64,000 nt of DNA from positions 28,295,299-28,359,298 of the forward strand of contig CM032128.1 in the NCBI GenBank assembly GCA_018894105.1, given 5' to 3'. How positions within the stretch are numbered: the stretch's first letter is position 1; every line of letters begins with the position of its first letter. Positions 23,430-34,958 of the stretch are shown here, in pieces. The stretch is from Jacaranda mimosifolia (taxonomy: Eukaryota > Streptophyta > Magnoliopsida > Lamiales > Bignoniaceae). The translations under genes and the position numbers were made by a program. The notes below the pieces were generated by a model. That model saw only the letters and a list, made by a program, of their open reading frames with translations. It was not told the DNA's origin and ran no database searches.

Positions 23430-25745
23430 TTGGAAATGAACTTAACTAGTACGACATTAATGAAAGAAACTTATATATATTGCAAGATGACGGGAGAACA
23501 TAGAGAGGTGAAGGAAAAAGAATCTCTAGAGGAGAGAATTAGAGTTTTAGAACGGGAACGAGCAAGATTATGGGAGCAATGCCAAAGACATGAGGATCGG
23601 CTTTATAACTTGACTGAGGTATTGAGGGAAAGGGGAGTGAAGATGTATGATTTAGAAACAATGGATTAGATGAGAAGTGACACTAAGGAAGGCTGATGAA
23701 TAAAGTGGATCAGAAAAGTGGAAAGGTAAGAATAGTTGAAGGACAGATCGAGAGACTCCATATGTTATGGGCCCTAGATGGATGAGACTTTTGTGACTTT
23801 AGAGGTGGATAACCGTAAGATTGTTGCTACGACCTAAATGATTATGGACGAAGTCAGAATGATGTTGGTACATTATAGGAGTGCCATAGATTGGATCATT
23901 GAAGTTGAGATAGCATCTGAGGCTGAACACTCCAAAGTTCATCCCTCCTTAGAACTTGGGCAAAGATAGGGTATCCGTATTGATGAGGTACTTGAAAGGA
24001 ACCTTGAGAGAGGCCCTGAAGGAGCCGCTAGTGGAGGTTCCTGAGAAGAACCCAGCACAGGAGCCCCCGGCTGAGGTATCGAAGAAATTAATATGGAACA
24101 TAAGTTTTCAAAATTTGAAAAAGATGGTGGTGATATGGACATAGAGTTGAATGGACATGAGCAGGATAATGAGGATGAAAACATAACGTTAGACATTATC
24201 GATGTAAAAGATTAGAGTTAGAGACTCCTATACGTTTAAATATGCCTATAAATATGTATGTTTTAGCAATAGTTTTTAGCCGTTAAATTAGAATGTAATA
24301 GGCTAAGGTTAGCCAGACTAATAAAGTAAGCCCTAACCCAAGCCTTGTCATTTTGTTCCACGACTAGGCGAATAGTTAGCTTAGCTAATTTTTGGATTTT
24401 TACTTTGTATATACCATTGTAAACGATCACTAATGCTAACTCAGAATGATAATGAAAGCTTTTATGTTGATTTTCAAATGAATAGGCTTCTATTATAATG
24501 AATTTTATTTAAATCTATTAAATATTTTATATGCAAATTTAAAGGATTAGAAAGAATTGATGATAACCTTAGATATGATTGCACAATTTTGATAATTTGA
24601 AGGTTAAGAAGTATCCTAGATCTAAATCTATTTAGAGAAAAGAATAGCATCACATGAGGGTTCTCAAATACCTAATCAGGCTCAAGCAAGAGACGAGGGA
24701 GGCTGCCCAATAGATGGGCTAATGTACAAAATGTTCCTAGGCAGGAAAACTTGCATTACAACAACCACTGCCGGATGAAGAAGTCTCACAGGTCTCTCAG
24801 GTTGATCAACCAGCTGCGGGTCAACAAGCCGACCCTACGTTCCAAATGTGGCAATGATTTATGCAATTCTACCAGCAATAGGGACATGGTGATAGAGCAT
24901 GAAATGTTGATGAGCTTACTGAAGATTGGGCATTGGAGTAGTTCCTTCACTTCCAGCCTCTGAAATTTCTAGGGGAACTAGATGACACAAAGACTAAAAT
25001 ATGGATTGAGAACCTGGAAAAAATATTTGGAACCTTGCATTACCCGGATGAATAGAAAGTTTGAATGTTACATTTCTGTTAGAAGGTCCTGCACACAATT
25101 GGTGGAAAATGATAGACCGTAGGTAGGTTGTAGAAGGGGTTCAATAGACTTAGGAAAACTTTACCTAGGAGTTCATGGAAAAATATTTACTGTGGGTGGC
25201 CAAGCATGCAAGGGAGAGAGGATTTATGGATTTAATGCAAGGAACGTCATCTATTAGTCAGTACGAGGCCACTTTCAGCCTATTGATTCAATATGCGGCC
25301 TATATACTTGCAAATGAAGAGCATCAGACCTGCAAATTTGTGGAATGATTGTGGCCAAAACTCAGACGGGCCCTTGCCACATGTGACCTGCCAAGCTTTA
25401 ACCGTGCTGTGAGTAAAGAGCTGTATATAGAGTCAAAACTGCGGGAAATTCAGAAAATTGAAGACAAAGGGCAAAAGGGAATAATGCCCCCTGGTGGACA
25501 TAATAACCTTGGAAAGAAACAACAAAAATTTTAGAGTAGGGGCACCAGTCAGTGAGCTCACCAGGACATTAGGGCAGCAGATTTGGCTCAAGGGATGGCA
25601 TTGAAGAAATGTAGATTTTGTGGAGGACTAGGCCATGAAGAATCTGAGTGTTGGAAAAAGCAGAGCAGATGTGTAGGTTGTGGTAGCAATCAACACTTTG
25701 TCAGAGATTGCCCCAACAGAAGGAAGCCATCACCTTTGGGGAAAG
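23430..25745 (+). pseudogene. gag: gag of the chromovirus, with N-terminal coiled coil and two zinc knuckles
   Basis: Capsid/nucleocapsid precursor that packages element RNA. The first frame (23430-23669) has a charged coiled coil, including SLEERIRVLERERARLW. After several stops, the retrotransposon gag core appears at about 24990-25350: LEKIFGTLHYPDE, GPAHNWWKMIDR and MDLMQGTSSISQYEA match the conserved gag-domain blocks in order. Next comes 25349-25534, then two CCHC knuckles, CRFCGGLGHEESEC (25610-25651) and CVGCGSNQHFVRDC (25670-25711), both with all ligands. Many stops and shifts separate the parts, so no full product is possible. The 23672-24250 stretch between the coiled coil and the core is badly decayed. 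Confidence 0.82.
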
Positions 25746-25753
25746 AAAAATAG

Positions 25754-26263
25754 GTGGCAGAGATCAGTTGGAAATCAAAGTTTCGAGCACGTGCATATGC
25801 CCTTACAGGAGAAGAGGCTCCAGATCCCAATGAAGTGGTTGAAGGTATGGTTTCTATTTATGGAATTAATGGTAATGCTTTATATGATCCTAAAGCTACT
25901 CATTATTTTATATCTACATCTTTCTCTCGTAAGTTGAACATACAACCTGAAATCATGGCTTATCAAATAGAAGTACAAACATCCTTAGGGATAGGGTTGT
26001 TAGCCAATTCTATGTACCAGGCATACCCAATTAGGATTGGGGATAGAGAGTATCCAACCGAAGAAATGCCTATTCAGGAATATGATTTAATATTTGGAAT
26101 AGATTGGTTGTATCGGTATCAGGAAAAAGTGAATTGTTACACCAAGTGTATTACTCTTGGAGATAAGGTACCAATACCGATACATATTTCCACCTATACA
26201 ATTTCCCCGATGCTTATTATATCCATAGTAGAGGCTACAAAAATTTTGAGGGAAGGAGGATAG
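25754..26263 (+). pseudogene. pro: Retroviral-type aspartic protease region of the chromovirus
   Basis: A 169-codon open stretch that starts just after the second zinc knuckle. The flap-side context ALYDPKATHYFIS (25880-25918) aligns with the usual L-x-D-S-G-A-T-H-S-F-I-S active site: the catalytic Asp is kept but S-G is replaced by P-K, which should abolish activity. Further on, MPIQEYDLIFGIDWLYRYQ matches the C-terminal DxILGMDWL motif of plant gypsy proteases. The upstream stop TAG at 25751-25753 separates it from the zinc-knuckle frame. Confidence 0.85.
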
Positions 26264-29200
26264 GGATTTCTAGCATACTTTATCAATTAACCCTGGGACA
26301 TAGCCAAAATAGAAAAAGTGGAAATAGTGGCTACTTATCTAGATGTATTTCTGGAGGTGATAAACTTATTGCCACCTAACCGAGAGATAAGAGTTTTTCA
26401 TTCACACGCTTCCTGGTGCCACGCCTTTTTCTAAAACCCCCTATTAAATGGTGCTTGCAGAATTGAAAGAGCTGAAGAATCAACTCCATGAACTATTAGA
26501 GAAGAAATTTATAAAGCCCAACACTTCTCCGTGGGGAGCTCCGATGTTGTTTGTTAAGAAGAATATGGGTCCTTGAGGATGTGCATAGACTATCAAGAGT
26601 TGAATAAAATCACTATCAAGAACAAATATCCCTTGCCACATGTGGAAAAGTTATTTGACCTTCTATAGAGATCTATGACCTTTTCGAAGTTGGATTTGAG
26701 AAAGGGGTACTACTAGTTGAAAATTAAGGAAGAAGATATCCCAAAGACTGCATTCAATTCCCAGTACGGTCATTTTGAATTTGTAGTAATACCATTGGGT
26801 CTGACCAATACCCCAGCAGCATTTATGTATTTGATGTACTAGATTTTTCGACTGTATCTAGGCCAGTTTGTGGTAATATTCATTGACAATATTTTGGTGT
26901 ATTCAAGAACCAGAGATAAGCATGCAAAACACTTACACTTCTAAGAACTTTGAGGGAGCACAAGTTGTATGCAAAGTTCAGCAAGTGTGAATTTTGGTTA
27001 GAAAAAGTGGCTTTCCTAGGGCACATCATATCCAAGGATGGGGTAGAGGTCGACCTCTCTAAGATAGAGGTAATATTCAACTGGAAAAGACCTAAGAATG
27101 TAATAGAAATACGCAACGTTTTGGGACTCACTGATTATTATCGGAGGTTTGTGCAAGATTTTTCTAAGATAGCAGGTTCGTTGACTAAGTTGGCTCAAAA
27201 AGATTAGTTGTTTCATTGGAATGAGGAAAGTGAGAAGAGTTTCCAAGAATTGAAGAACAGATTGACTTCAGCTCTAATTTTAACTCTTCTCAAAGGATTA
27301 GATGGTTTTTTTGTGTTTACGGACTCTTCTAAGGAAGGTTTTGGATGTGTGCTAATGCAGAAGGGGCGAGTTATCGCCTATGCGTCTAGAAAATGGAAAC
27401 TACATAAGATGAATTACCCAAGTCATGACCTGGATCTAGAGGTGTACATTCGGTAAAACCGATCGAACTTAACAGTTCGGTCGGTTAACCAAAATTTTTT
27501 ATTTTTCAAAAGCCATAATCAAAAATCAAACTAAACTAGTTTCGATTTTAACTGAAACTAGGTTCAGTTCGGTTTAGTTTTTAACTGAAAAAACTAGCTC
27601 AATTTTGATTTTAGTCGAAACTAAATCAGTCACAATTGGTTTGGTTTCGATTTTTTCAATTTAAAAAAACCAGTTAAAACAAAAAAAAAATGTTGTTTTT
27701 TGTACCAAAAAAGTGTGATTAAAGTTTGTTTGATAAAAGTAAGTTTGTTTAATAAAAAATTTGAATTAGGTTACTTATTCTTTTAGTATCAAAAAATTTA
27801 CTTGATAAACATATATTGATAAAAAATATTTGTTTCTAGGTGAAAATGTTGAATTAGATTACATTTTTTTGTATATTAAAAATATTTTTTTTGATAAAAT
27901 TATAATTTATCTATTCTAAACAAATACATTTAAAAATATTATAAATTTAGGAAGATAAGTAAACATTTTAATTATTTTATGTTATAAAAATTTTAGTACA
28001 CACATTGAGTGTGCTAAAATTGCTAACTTATAACCACCAAGGCATATGCATGCGATTTTTGCATATTCAAACCTTAACTGCCAAGGTCAAATAGCGAATT
28101 AAATCTTAAACTCAGTCTACTAATGTTAATTAGCTAATTAATCCAATGACAACATATTATAGATTGTGGATTTGTAAATTTTGTGAAAAATACAATTATA
28201 ACTTTGTTAAATCATCATTTCTAAAGGATAGTTTTGGAATATTGATAAAATTTGTATCCAAATTCCAAACTATCTTTTTAATATTGAATTCTCCAATTTA
28301 TCCTTCAAACTATATTGTCAATTTTTGTTGTTGGAATAATTAAAAGGATAAATTATGTAAATGAACGAAAATAACTTCTATTTTAGATACAAAACGGTCT
28401 TTCTTTTTATAATAATATAGGTAAAATCTTTATTGGCCAATAGATGCAATATACTACTAGTACTAACCATAGGAATAACTGAATAGAATTTAATCTCTTA
28501 TCCCTTAGTTTGCAATTTAAATTGAAATTGAAATTTTACTCATCAACATACCCTATAATATATATAAGTTTAATTAATTAATTAATTAAAAGAAAATTTT
28601 TAATTTTCTTTTTATATAATATTTTTTGCTCTTTAAATCGTAATTATCTATTTTTTATATGTAACGTGTATTAGTTCGTATAATAAAAAATTTATGCAAT
28701 CGTACCATTTGAGTTTAGAAAAAATATCATTTTTTTTTCTCTTTGTATCATAACTATCCATGTTTTTATATGCCATATATTAATATCTATACTATTTATA
28801 AAACGTAGGATTTTTAATAACTAGTTTGATATATTTAGTAATAAGATGATAAAATCAATTATATTTTATAAAACAAATACAATATAGTTTTATTTTCTCT
28901 TCTCCGATTTTACTTCATTTTTTCTGAATTATTTCATCTTATCAAAAATTTCCTTTTATTTATCCCAAAAACTTAAAAATACATTAACATTTACATTATT
29001 TGAAAAATTATATTTATTTATCTTAGACTTAAAAACTTAATAAAAATTGTGAAATAAAAATAAAACTAGTTGCACTTGAATAATGAAATTATATATATAA
29101 AAAAAAAAAAAATTGGTACGGAAGCGAATCGATTTTTTTTGGGTTTTCAATTCAGTTTTGGTTATCCGAGTAAAAAAATTGAACCAAATCGACAACCAAA

Positions 29201-29560
29201 ATTTTTTGAAATACAAAATCGAAAGCCAAACCGAACCTCAATTTTTTCGATTTTTGGTTGGTTCAGTCGGTTTTGATCTTTTTTTAACACCCCTACCTGG
29301 AGCTAGCTATAGTGATTTTTGCATTGCTAAGATGGAGACACTATCTCTATGGGGCCACTTTCGAGGTATAGAGTAATAATAAGAGTCTCAAGTATTTATA
29401 CTCCTAAAAGGACTTGAACATGTGATAGTGAAGGTGGATGGAATGTTTGGAAGATTACTACTTCTCTATCATCTACCACTTGGGAAAAGTGAATGTAGTG
29501 GCAGGTGCTTTGAGTCGAAAGGCTGAGATGGCCCACATGCTGGGAATAGGAGCATAAAAA
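26264..29560 (+). pseudogene. pol: Reverse transcriptase and RNase H of the chromovirus, split by a hAT insertion
   Basis: Copies element RNA into DNA in virus-like particles. Blocks seen in order: [17 protein letters not shown] and [12 protein letters not shown] (26460-26560), [10 protein letters not shown] (26580-26610), [12 protein letters not shown] (26775-26810), FIDNIL at 26879 (the usual FIDDIL with the second Asp changed to Asn), [19 protein letters not shown] (26975-27030), then RNase H FVFTDSSKEGFGCVLMQ and [10 protein letters not shown] (27310-27400). RNase H is cut at 27436 by the hAT element and resumes at 29296 with [19 protein letters not shown]. Several stops (for example within 26640-26720) and the loss of a catalytic Asp make it dead. 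Confidence 0.87.
27437..29295. mobile_element. Non-autonomous hAT-type transposon nested in RNase H
   Basis: Ends are TAGAGGTGT at 27437 and, inverted, TAGGGGTGT at 29295. The flanking octamers CCTGGATC (27429-27436) and CCTGGAGC (29296-29303) form an 8-bp target duplication with one mismatch, the hAT hallmark. The reading of RNase H continues cleanly across it. Subterminal regions carry many GGTTCGGT/AACCGAAC-type motifs (27450-27680 and 29110-29280), as in hAT ends. The 1.86-kb body is AT-rich with no transposase frame; the frames at 28146, 29070 and 29113 have no domain. Confidence 0.88.
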
Positions 29561-30640
29561 AGTCCAGATGCAGTGATAAGAATGAAATAACGAACTTGGA
29601 TCACAAGAGTAAACTGCAACCAAAGTTATATGATGAAATACGACGAGCTCAGACTAATGATACTTGGATACTGAAATAGAAATAAGCTGTCGGGAGTTCT
29701 GGAGAGTTCGAATTCAGTATAGATAGTCAAGGTACTCTTTTATTCCGTAGGAAAATATGTGTACTTGAAAAAATAAAAGAAAGACTATTGGAAGAGGTAC
29801 GCAAGGCAAGATATGCAGTACACCCAAGAGGCACGAAGATGTATCGGGATTTGAAGAAACAATTCTGGTGGAACAAGATGAAGAAAGATGTTGCAGACTA
29901 TGTGTAGAAATGCTTAACTTGCCACTTAGTAAAAACAAAGCATCAACGACCATGAAGGTTGCTACACACCACTTTCGCTCCCTGATTGGAAATAGGAGTA
30001 GGTAACTAAGGACTTTGTAACAGGTCTACCGACGACTCATGGAGGATATGATAGTATCTGGGTGATAATAGACCGATTAACCAAGCCTGCTCATTTTCTA
30101 TAGTCGGAACATATTACAGGGTTGAGAAATTGGCAGAGTTAGCCATTAGGGAAATAGTCAGATTACACAAAATCCCAATCAATATTGTGTCAAATCGAGA
30201 TCCAAAGTTCACCTCGAGACTTTAGAATAGTCCACAAGAACATTTGGGAATAAGGTTACAATTCAATTCTTCTACTTATCCTCAAACAAACGGTCAGTCA
30301 GAAAGGGTCATCCGGATATTGGAAGATATGCTATAGGCCTTTATCTTAGATTTTGTGGGAGTTAGAATAGACATCTTTCTCTAACAGAATTTGCTTACAA
30401 TAACAACTATTAGTCTACTACTCAAATTGCCTCGTATGAAGCATTGGCAAAAAATGTCGATCTCCGTTACATTGGGCCCTCAAAGAAAATAGGAGCAACG
30501 CTGATAAGTCCTTAAGAACCTTAAGGCCATAACTAATTTAAGAGACTATTGAGAAGATACAAATGATGATTAAATAGAAAATGAAAACAACCCAGGATCG
30601 GTAGAAAAGCTATGCAGACAAGCAGAAAAAGGACCTAGAA
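29561..30640 (+). pseudogene. int: Integrase of the chromovirus
   Basis: Joins element DNA to the host chromosome. The zinc-binding domain is visible at 29805-29945 (HPRGTKMYRDLKKQFWW, then KCLTCHLVKTKHQ). The catalytic core follows: [18 protein letters not shown] with the first Asp at about 30013, SNRDPKFTSRL with the second Asp at about 30190-30225, and YPQTNGQSERVIRILEDML with the Glu at about 30300. Frames shift between these blocks (near 30100 and 30230) and stops are frequent, so it is not functional. Confidence 0.83.
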
Positions 30641-31072
30641 TTTAAAATTGGTGACCAAGTGTTCTCAAAGTATCCCCGAGAAAGGGTATCCGAAGGATTG
30701 GAAAAGGTGGAAAGCTCAGCTTGAGATATGTTGGCCCTTATGAGATATGTGAAAGAACTAGACCAGTAGCTTACTGATTGGTACTACCACATGGATTAAC
30801 TGGAATACATGATGTCTTTCATGTATCACAACTTCAGAAGTATCATCCTGACCTCTCCCACATTATTTCACAAGAAGACATATCGTTGGAAAGCGACCTA
30901 GCCAGTGAAGAGCAACCGATTTCCATCTTGGATCAAAAATTTCAAGAGCTTAGGAATCAAAGGATTCCTCAAGTGAAAGTACTGTGCCACAATCACAACA
31001 TCGAAGAAGCGACTTGGGAGAGAGAAGATTACATGCACCAAAAGTGTCCCGAACTATTTCCAGTGGTTAGAT
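30641..31072 (+). pseudogene. Integrase C-terminus with chromodomain
   Basis: A GPY/F-type module begins at about 30640 (LEFKIGDQVFSKY, then a shifted RYVGPYEICERT). From 30778 an open frame reads GIHDVFHVSQLQKYHPD and ends with a chromodomain at about 30945-31050, including LRNQRIPQVKVL and EEATWERED. In this family the chromodomain is thought to guide insertion into heterochromatin by binding histone marks. The spacing resembles group II chromodomains of the Tekay/Reina type. Stop at 31072-31074, 15 bp before the 3' LTR. Confidence 0.85.
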
Positions 31073-31077
31073 AAGAA

Positions 31078-31089
31078 TCTGGGGAGGAT
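31078..31089 (+). other. Polypurine tract before the 3' LTR
   Basis: TCTGGGGAGGAT directly before TGTAACATCCC. In the related elements this site lies after a GAATCTGGGG/CCAGATTC palindrome (see 49345-49380 and 62387-62448); here only the first half survives. Confidence 0.7.
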
Positions 31090-33819
31090 TGTAACATCCC
31101 TAAAATTCCAATTGGCAAAAATTTAAGAAGATCATAACTTTAATGTCATTAAAAAAAATTTTGGGGTCAAAATATAAATAGGAAAGGATTTAATTGTAAG
31201 AAATTTAAAAGTTTTGGGGGTCAATTTATAATTACTTTGGGTCAACTGGGTTAATGTAGGGCATTTAATAGATGAAGGATTAAATCGAAAGCTGAAGGAA
31301 AGTTCTAGAGGTCAATCTGTGATTATGAAAATTTCTTATGTAAATAGCAAATTCCCCCCTCCCGCCATCATTATCCTATTTCCCGCATGTAACCCTCATT
31401 CTTCCTCTCCAACAAACTTCATCTGCAGTCAGTGAAACTCAAAATTAAACCGACCACTAGCTTTCTCCCATCACCGTAAACACAACCATACCACATGCAC
31501 CCCAATTTGGCTGGTGGACCATAAAAAAATTAGAGCTAAAAACTAAGTAGTAGCTATGAGTGGTGAATGCGGCGACTCAATGGCGGAAGCCTGTGTCCAG
31601 AAGGTGGCTTTTGTAGTGTTCAACTTGGAGAACAACTTGGTTTCCTCAATTTCTACATTGACCATTAGTGGCCGTGAAATTTATCAAAACGGGCAACAGC
31701 GGTAGAGGCAGTGCAATCTACTTTAGGCTCCAATTGACAATCAATTCGATGGCAGAGTTAGAAATTAGTTGGGGCATTTTACTGTACGTGTTGAGACGTG
31801 TCGATTGGTGGTGGTAGTTAATAACTCCAGCAGTGGCGCACGGCAGTTCTAAGATAGAATCTTTGTCTCCTCGCAGTGATCGCATACGTAGTGTTGTTTT
31901 ATGGTGATTGAGCTCCCAAAATAAGCTCTTTGGTAAAATTGGTTTGGAATCAGGGTTGCTGCCAATTGATTTATGTTGTTCTTGTTACCTTATGAATTCT
32001 TGCATTTTGAAATGATTTGGGAAGAATGTGTTTGGAACTGAGACAATGGGATGTATGGATATATATATATATAATGTTAGGTGGATCCGAATTTGTAAAA
32101 TATATATATATATAATCCTTGATTAATTAAGTTAAATTAGGTAATTAAAACCCTAATCTTATGTATAATGATATATGCAGCCAAGTTGTTAAAGATTGGA
32201 TTACCATTAGCTCGATTTAATTGTTTTAATTTTATATTCGACTTTTGTTTAACGTTGTAAGGACCAAATATTAATAGGAATCTGAATTGATTATCACATT
32301 TCGACTAAATTGCTGATATAAGACTTAAATTGTTACATTAGGAAATATTGACGTAGGAAATGATTATCAACTGGAGCAAATAGGACCCTTGTGGATATTA
32401 TAGCATTATTAGCATGTTACCTTACAATATTTTTTGAACTGAGCCCCTAAAATAATATACTTATTAAAAAACAGCCGATGTTAAGATATAAACAATTTAA
32501 TTATTATTTAAAGAATGATACAAGCATTTTGATACTAAGTACGTTCTTTTGAAATAGGCGACGAGAAGTCGGGATTTGCAAGGCAGTAAGACGATGATAG
32601 CATTTTTTGTGGGAATTAGGGTGAGGGTAAAGCCTATCTTTCTTTTGGGAAGTAAATGATTGTCAATGTTGAATTCCCTATGTCTAATTGTTGAATTTGA
32701 TTGTACTTGTTCTGATGCCCAAACTCATATTATGTTATCTATTTTTTTGTCCCATATACCATACAACCTTGCTGGATTTCTCCAATTTGTATTTGTATTT
32801 TGGTCTTGCTGACCATTTCTATATCATGCTCCTGGTTAAATCATTTTGTATGCTGTTTATATGGCCTTGTCAGCCAATGTTTTACGAATTATACCATTTC
32901 ATTCTGTTTCACATTTGTGTTTCTAATCAATTATTTTGAAATATGTATTATTTGTTGGCATTATGTTAAGTCACCTTGAGGATGCTCTTGAGGGTTTACT
33001 GCCCATAGGGATGCCATGGGGTGTGTTGGGCCCAGGACTAGGTCCGGTAAGATGACTGGCGGTATGGACCAACGATGACTAATCTCCCGGCTAATACCCA
33101 CTTAAGATCCTGACTTGCAGATAGTTGGAGGTAGTTGCCTGCGAGTGGTCGGATTTGGCATGCAGTCGGCCATGACACATGTCTACTGAGCTGAGTGTTT
33201 GGGTAACGGTGTAATAAGAGAAATCTGTTATGTTATATTTGTACTCCGTGTTATTATTTATTTACTGTTTTGGAGCAATAAGGATGAAGTTGCCAACAAT
33301 CTATCGAATTTGGTATCACATGTGTCATGTTATATCATTGCTTCATATTGTAAATTATATCATGCTTGTTATTGAATCCTTGCTTGTTGATTGCTGCATT
33401 TTCAACAGTTTTCCCTTGACTATTTATTGTACACACTCCTCACTAAGTCCTTAGGACTTATCTCCATCTGTTATCTTTTAATCTCTTCCCAGACATAAAA
33501 TGATGATAGTTGAGAGCTTGAGGCTTGCTCGAATAAAGACGTATTTTGTAATAGATTAGATGCTATGTATGTATATATAGATTACACCTAATCGTGACAC
33601 TTAGACTTATGGATGTTATGGAAATAGCTAAGTTTGGTTTAGAACTTTTGATATGTACATATTTGCACACTTTGAATTGATCTTTTGGGTTTACTGTTGA
33701 GCTGCTATCTTTTGAGGTCTTAGTAGATTTTGGCTTCTTTAGTTATCTTTTAAATTATATTTTAAGTTTGAATTGGTGGCACCTTAGCTTAGGACTCATT
33801 CTTGGTTGGGGATGCCATA
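31090..33819 (+). mobile_element. 3' LTR of the chromovirus
   Basis: Starts TGTAACATCCC and ends GGATGCCATA, the decayed form of GGATGTTACA. It matches the 5' LTR all along, with scattered substitutions, showing an old insertion. Shared landmarks: donor-like GGG|GTGAGGG at 32621, module at 32990-33200, perfect palindrome AAGTCC-TTA-GGACTT at 33445-33459, and pyrimidine tract with CCCAG at 33485-33492. Frames at 32688 and 33230 are LTR sequence. Confidence 0.9.
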
Positions 33820-34958
33820 GAGGACCATGGTCGTAATTTTTTGCGAAGGATTTGAGGCATCACTTTTGCGATGGAAATTGTCTGTCGCAATTTTGTGATG
33901 GCAACAGATTTGCTGTCCATCGCAAAATTGCATTTTCTTTTAAAAAAATTTGTGACGAATATATTCCAACATTCTGACATTGAAAAATTCATTCTCTATA
34001 ACAATAATCAAATTAATAGTATAAATCTAAAAGTATAATTTACATTACAATAAACATGTGACATATAATACGAATTACAATGTAATACTGACTCTATATA
34101 AAAATTTATGCATAATTCCAACATCTTGATATATCAAAACCTGTAATATAACACAATAAAAACAAAATCAGAATAATTAAATTATAAAGGAATTGAGAAA
34201 AGGACGTTGGCCAATGTTCTCCAAATGTGCAATACTATAAATTTTTTTTTAGAATTATGAGTAACAAAAATACAAACTAAAGTAACATACATTCAATATA
34301 ATAAACTAATATATAATCAATATAAATCCACTAGATAACTCAACTTAATCAAACACATAAACCAACATAAATTTAATATATATAATCAAACATACATCTC
34401 ATTATAAACCAACATATAATTTAATATAAATCCAACATATAACTCAAATCCTAATAGAACATGTAATTCACAAAATGTAAATCTAACAAAATCTAAAACA
34501 TAATTCAATATAAATGCATAATCTAACACATATAAATCTAATACATAGTTCAATATAATCAAATATACATCTCATTATAAACCAACACATAATTTAATAT
34601 AAATCCAACATATAACTCAAATCCTAATAGAACATGTAATTCACAAAATGTAAATCTAACAAAATCTAAAACATAATTCAATATAAATGCATAATCTAAC
34701 ACATATAAATCTAATACATAGTTCAATATAATCAAATATACATCTCATTATAAACCAACACATAATTTAATATAAATCCAACATATAACTCAAATTCTAA
34801 TCGAACATATAATTCAGAAAATGTAAATCTAACAAAATCTAAAGCATAATGCAATATAAATGAGTAATCTAACACAGATAAATCTAACATATAATTCAAT
34901 ATTAAACCATAATCTAATACATATTATATAAAATAATAAGCAAAAAATATTACCCTTT
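33820..34958. repeat. CACTA subterminal and internal DNA right of the chromovirus
   Basis: 33826-33960 holds TTTTGCGATGG, CTGTCGCAATTTTGTGATGG and CCATCGCAAAATTGC, the same kind of repeats as at 20340-20443 and 42470-42671, so it is the continuation of the transposon beyond the inserted chromovirus. 33960-34290 is AT-rich without genes, and a tandem array follows. Confidence 0.55.
34290..34945. repeat. Tandem repeat, 173-bp unit, about three to four copies
   Basis: The phrase ATTATAAACCAAC occurs at about 34401, 34574 and 34747, exactly 173 bp apart both times, and the full units align (CATATAACTCAAATCCTAAT, CATGTAATTCACAAAATG, ATAAATGCATAATC). The first two units are nearly identical, the third is more diverged, and a still more diverged copy seems to precede from 34290. 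Very AT-rich and non-coding. Confidence 0.85.

Larger units (their letters stand above)
20444..33819 (+). mobile_element. Full-length Tekay/Del-like Ty3/gypsy chromovirus, decayed, with nested hAT
   Basis: Two LTRs of about 2.7 kb (20444-23167 and 31090-33819) enclose a tRNA-Met primer site, gag with two zinc knuckles, protease, reverse transcriptase, RNase H, integrase and a C-terminal chromodomain, in the order typical of chromoviruses. Very long LTRs and the chromodomain sequence suggest the Tekay (Del) clade. Stops and frameshifts are frequent throughout. The flanking pentamers (ACTCT and GAGGA) do not match, which may reflect decay or recombination. It lies in the CACTA element described above. 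Confidence 0.88.

Noticed and set aside
34290..34945. CRISPR-like regular repeat array
   Set aside because: Units are contiguous 173-bp tandem copies without unique spacers, in eukaryotic DNA.
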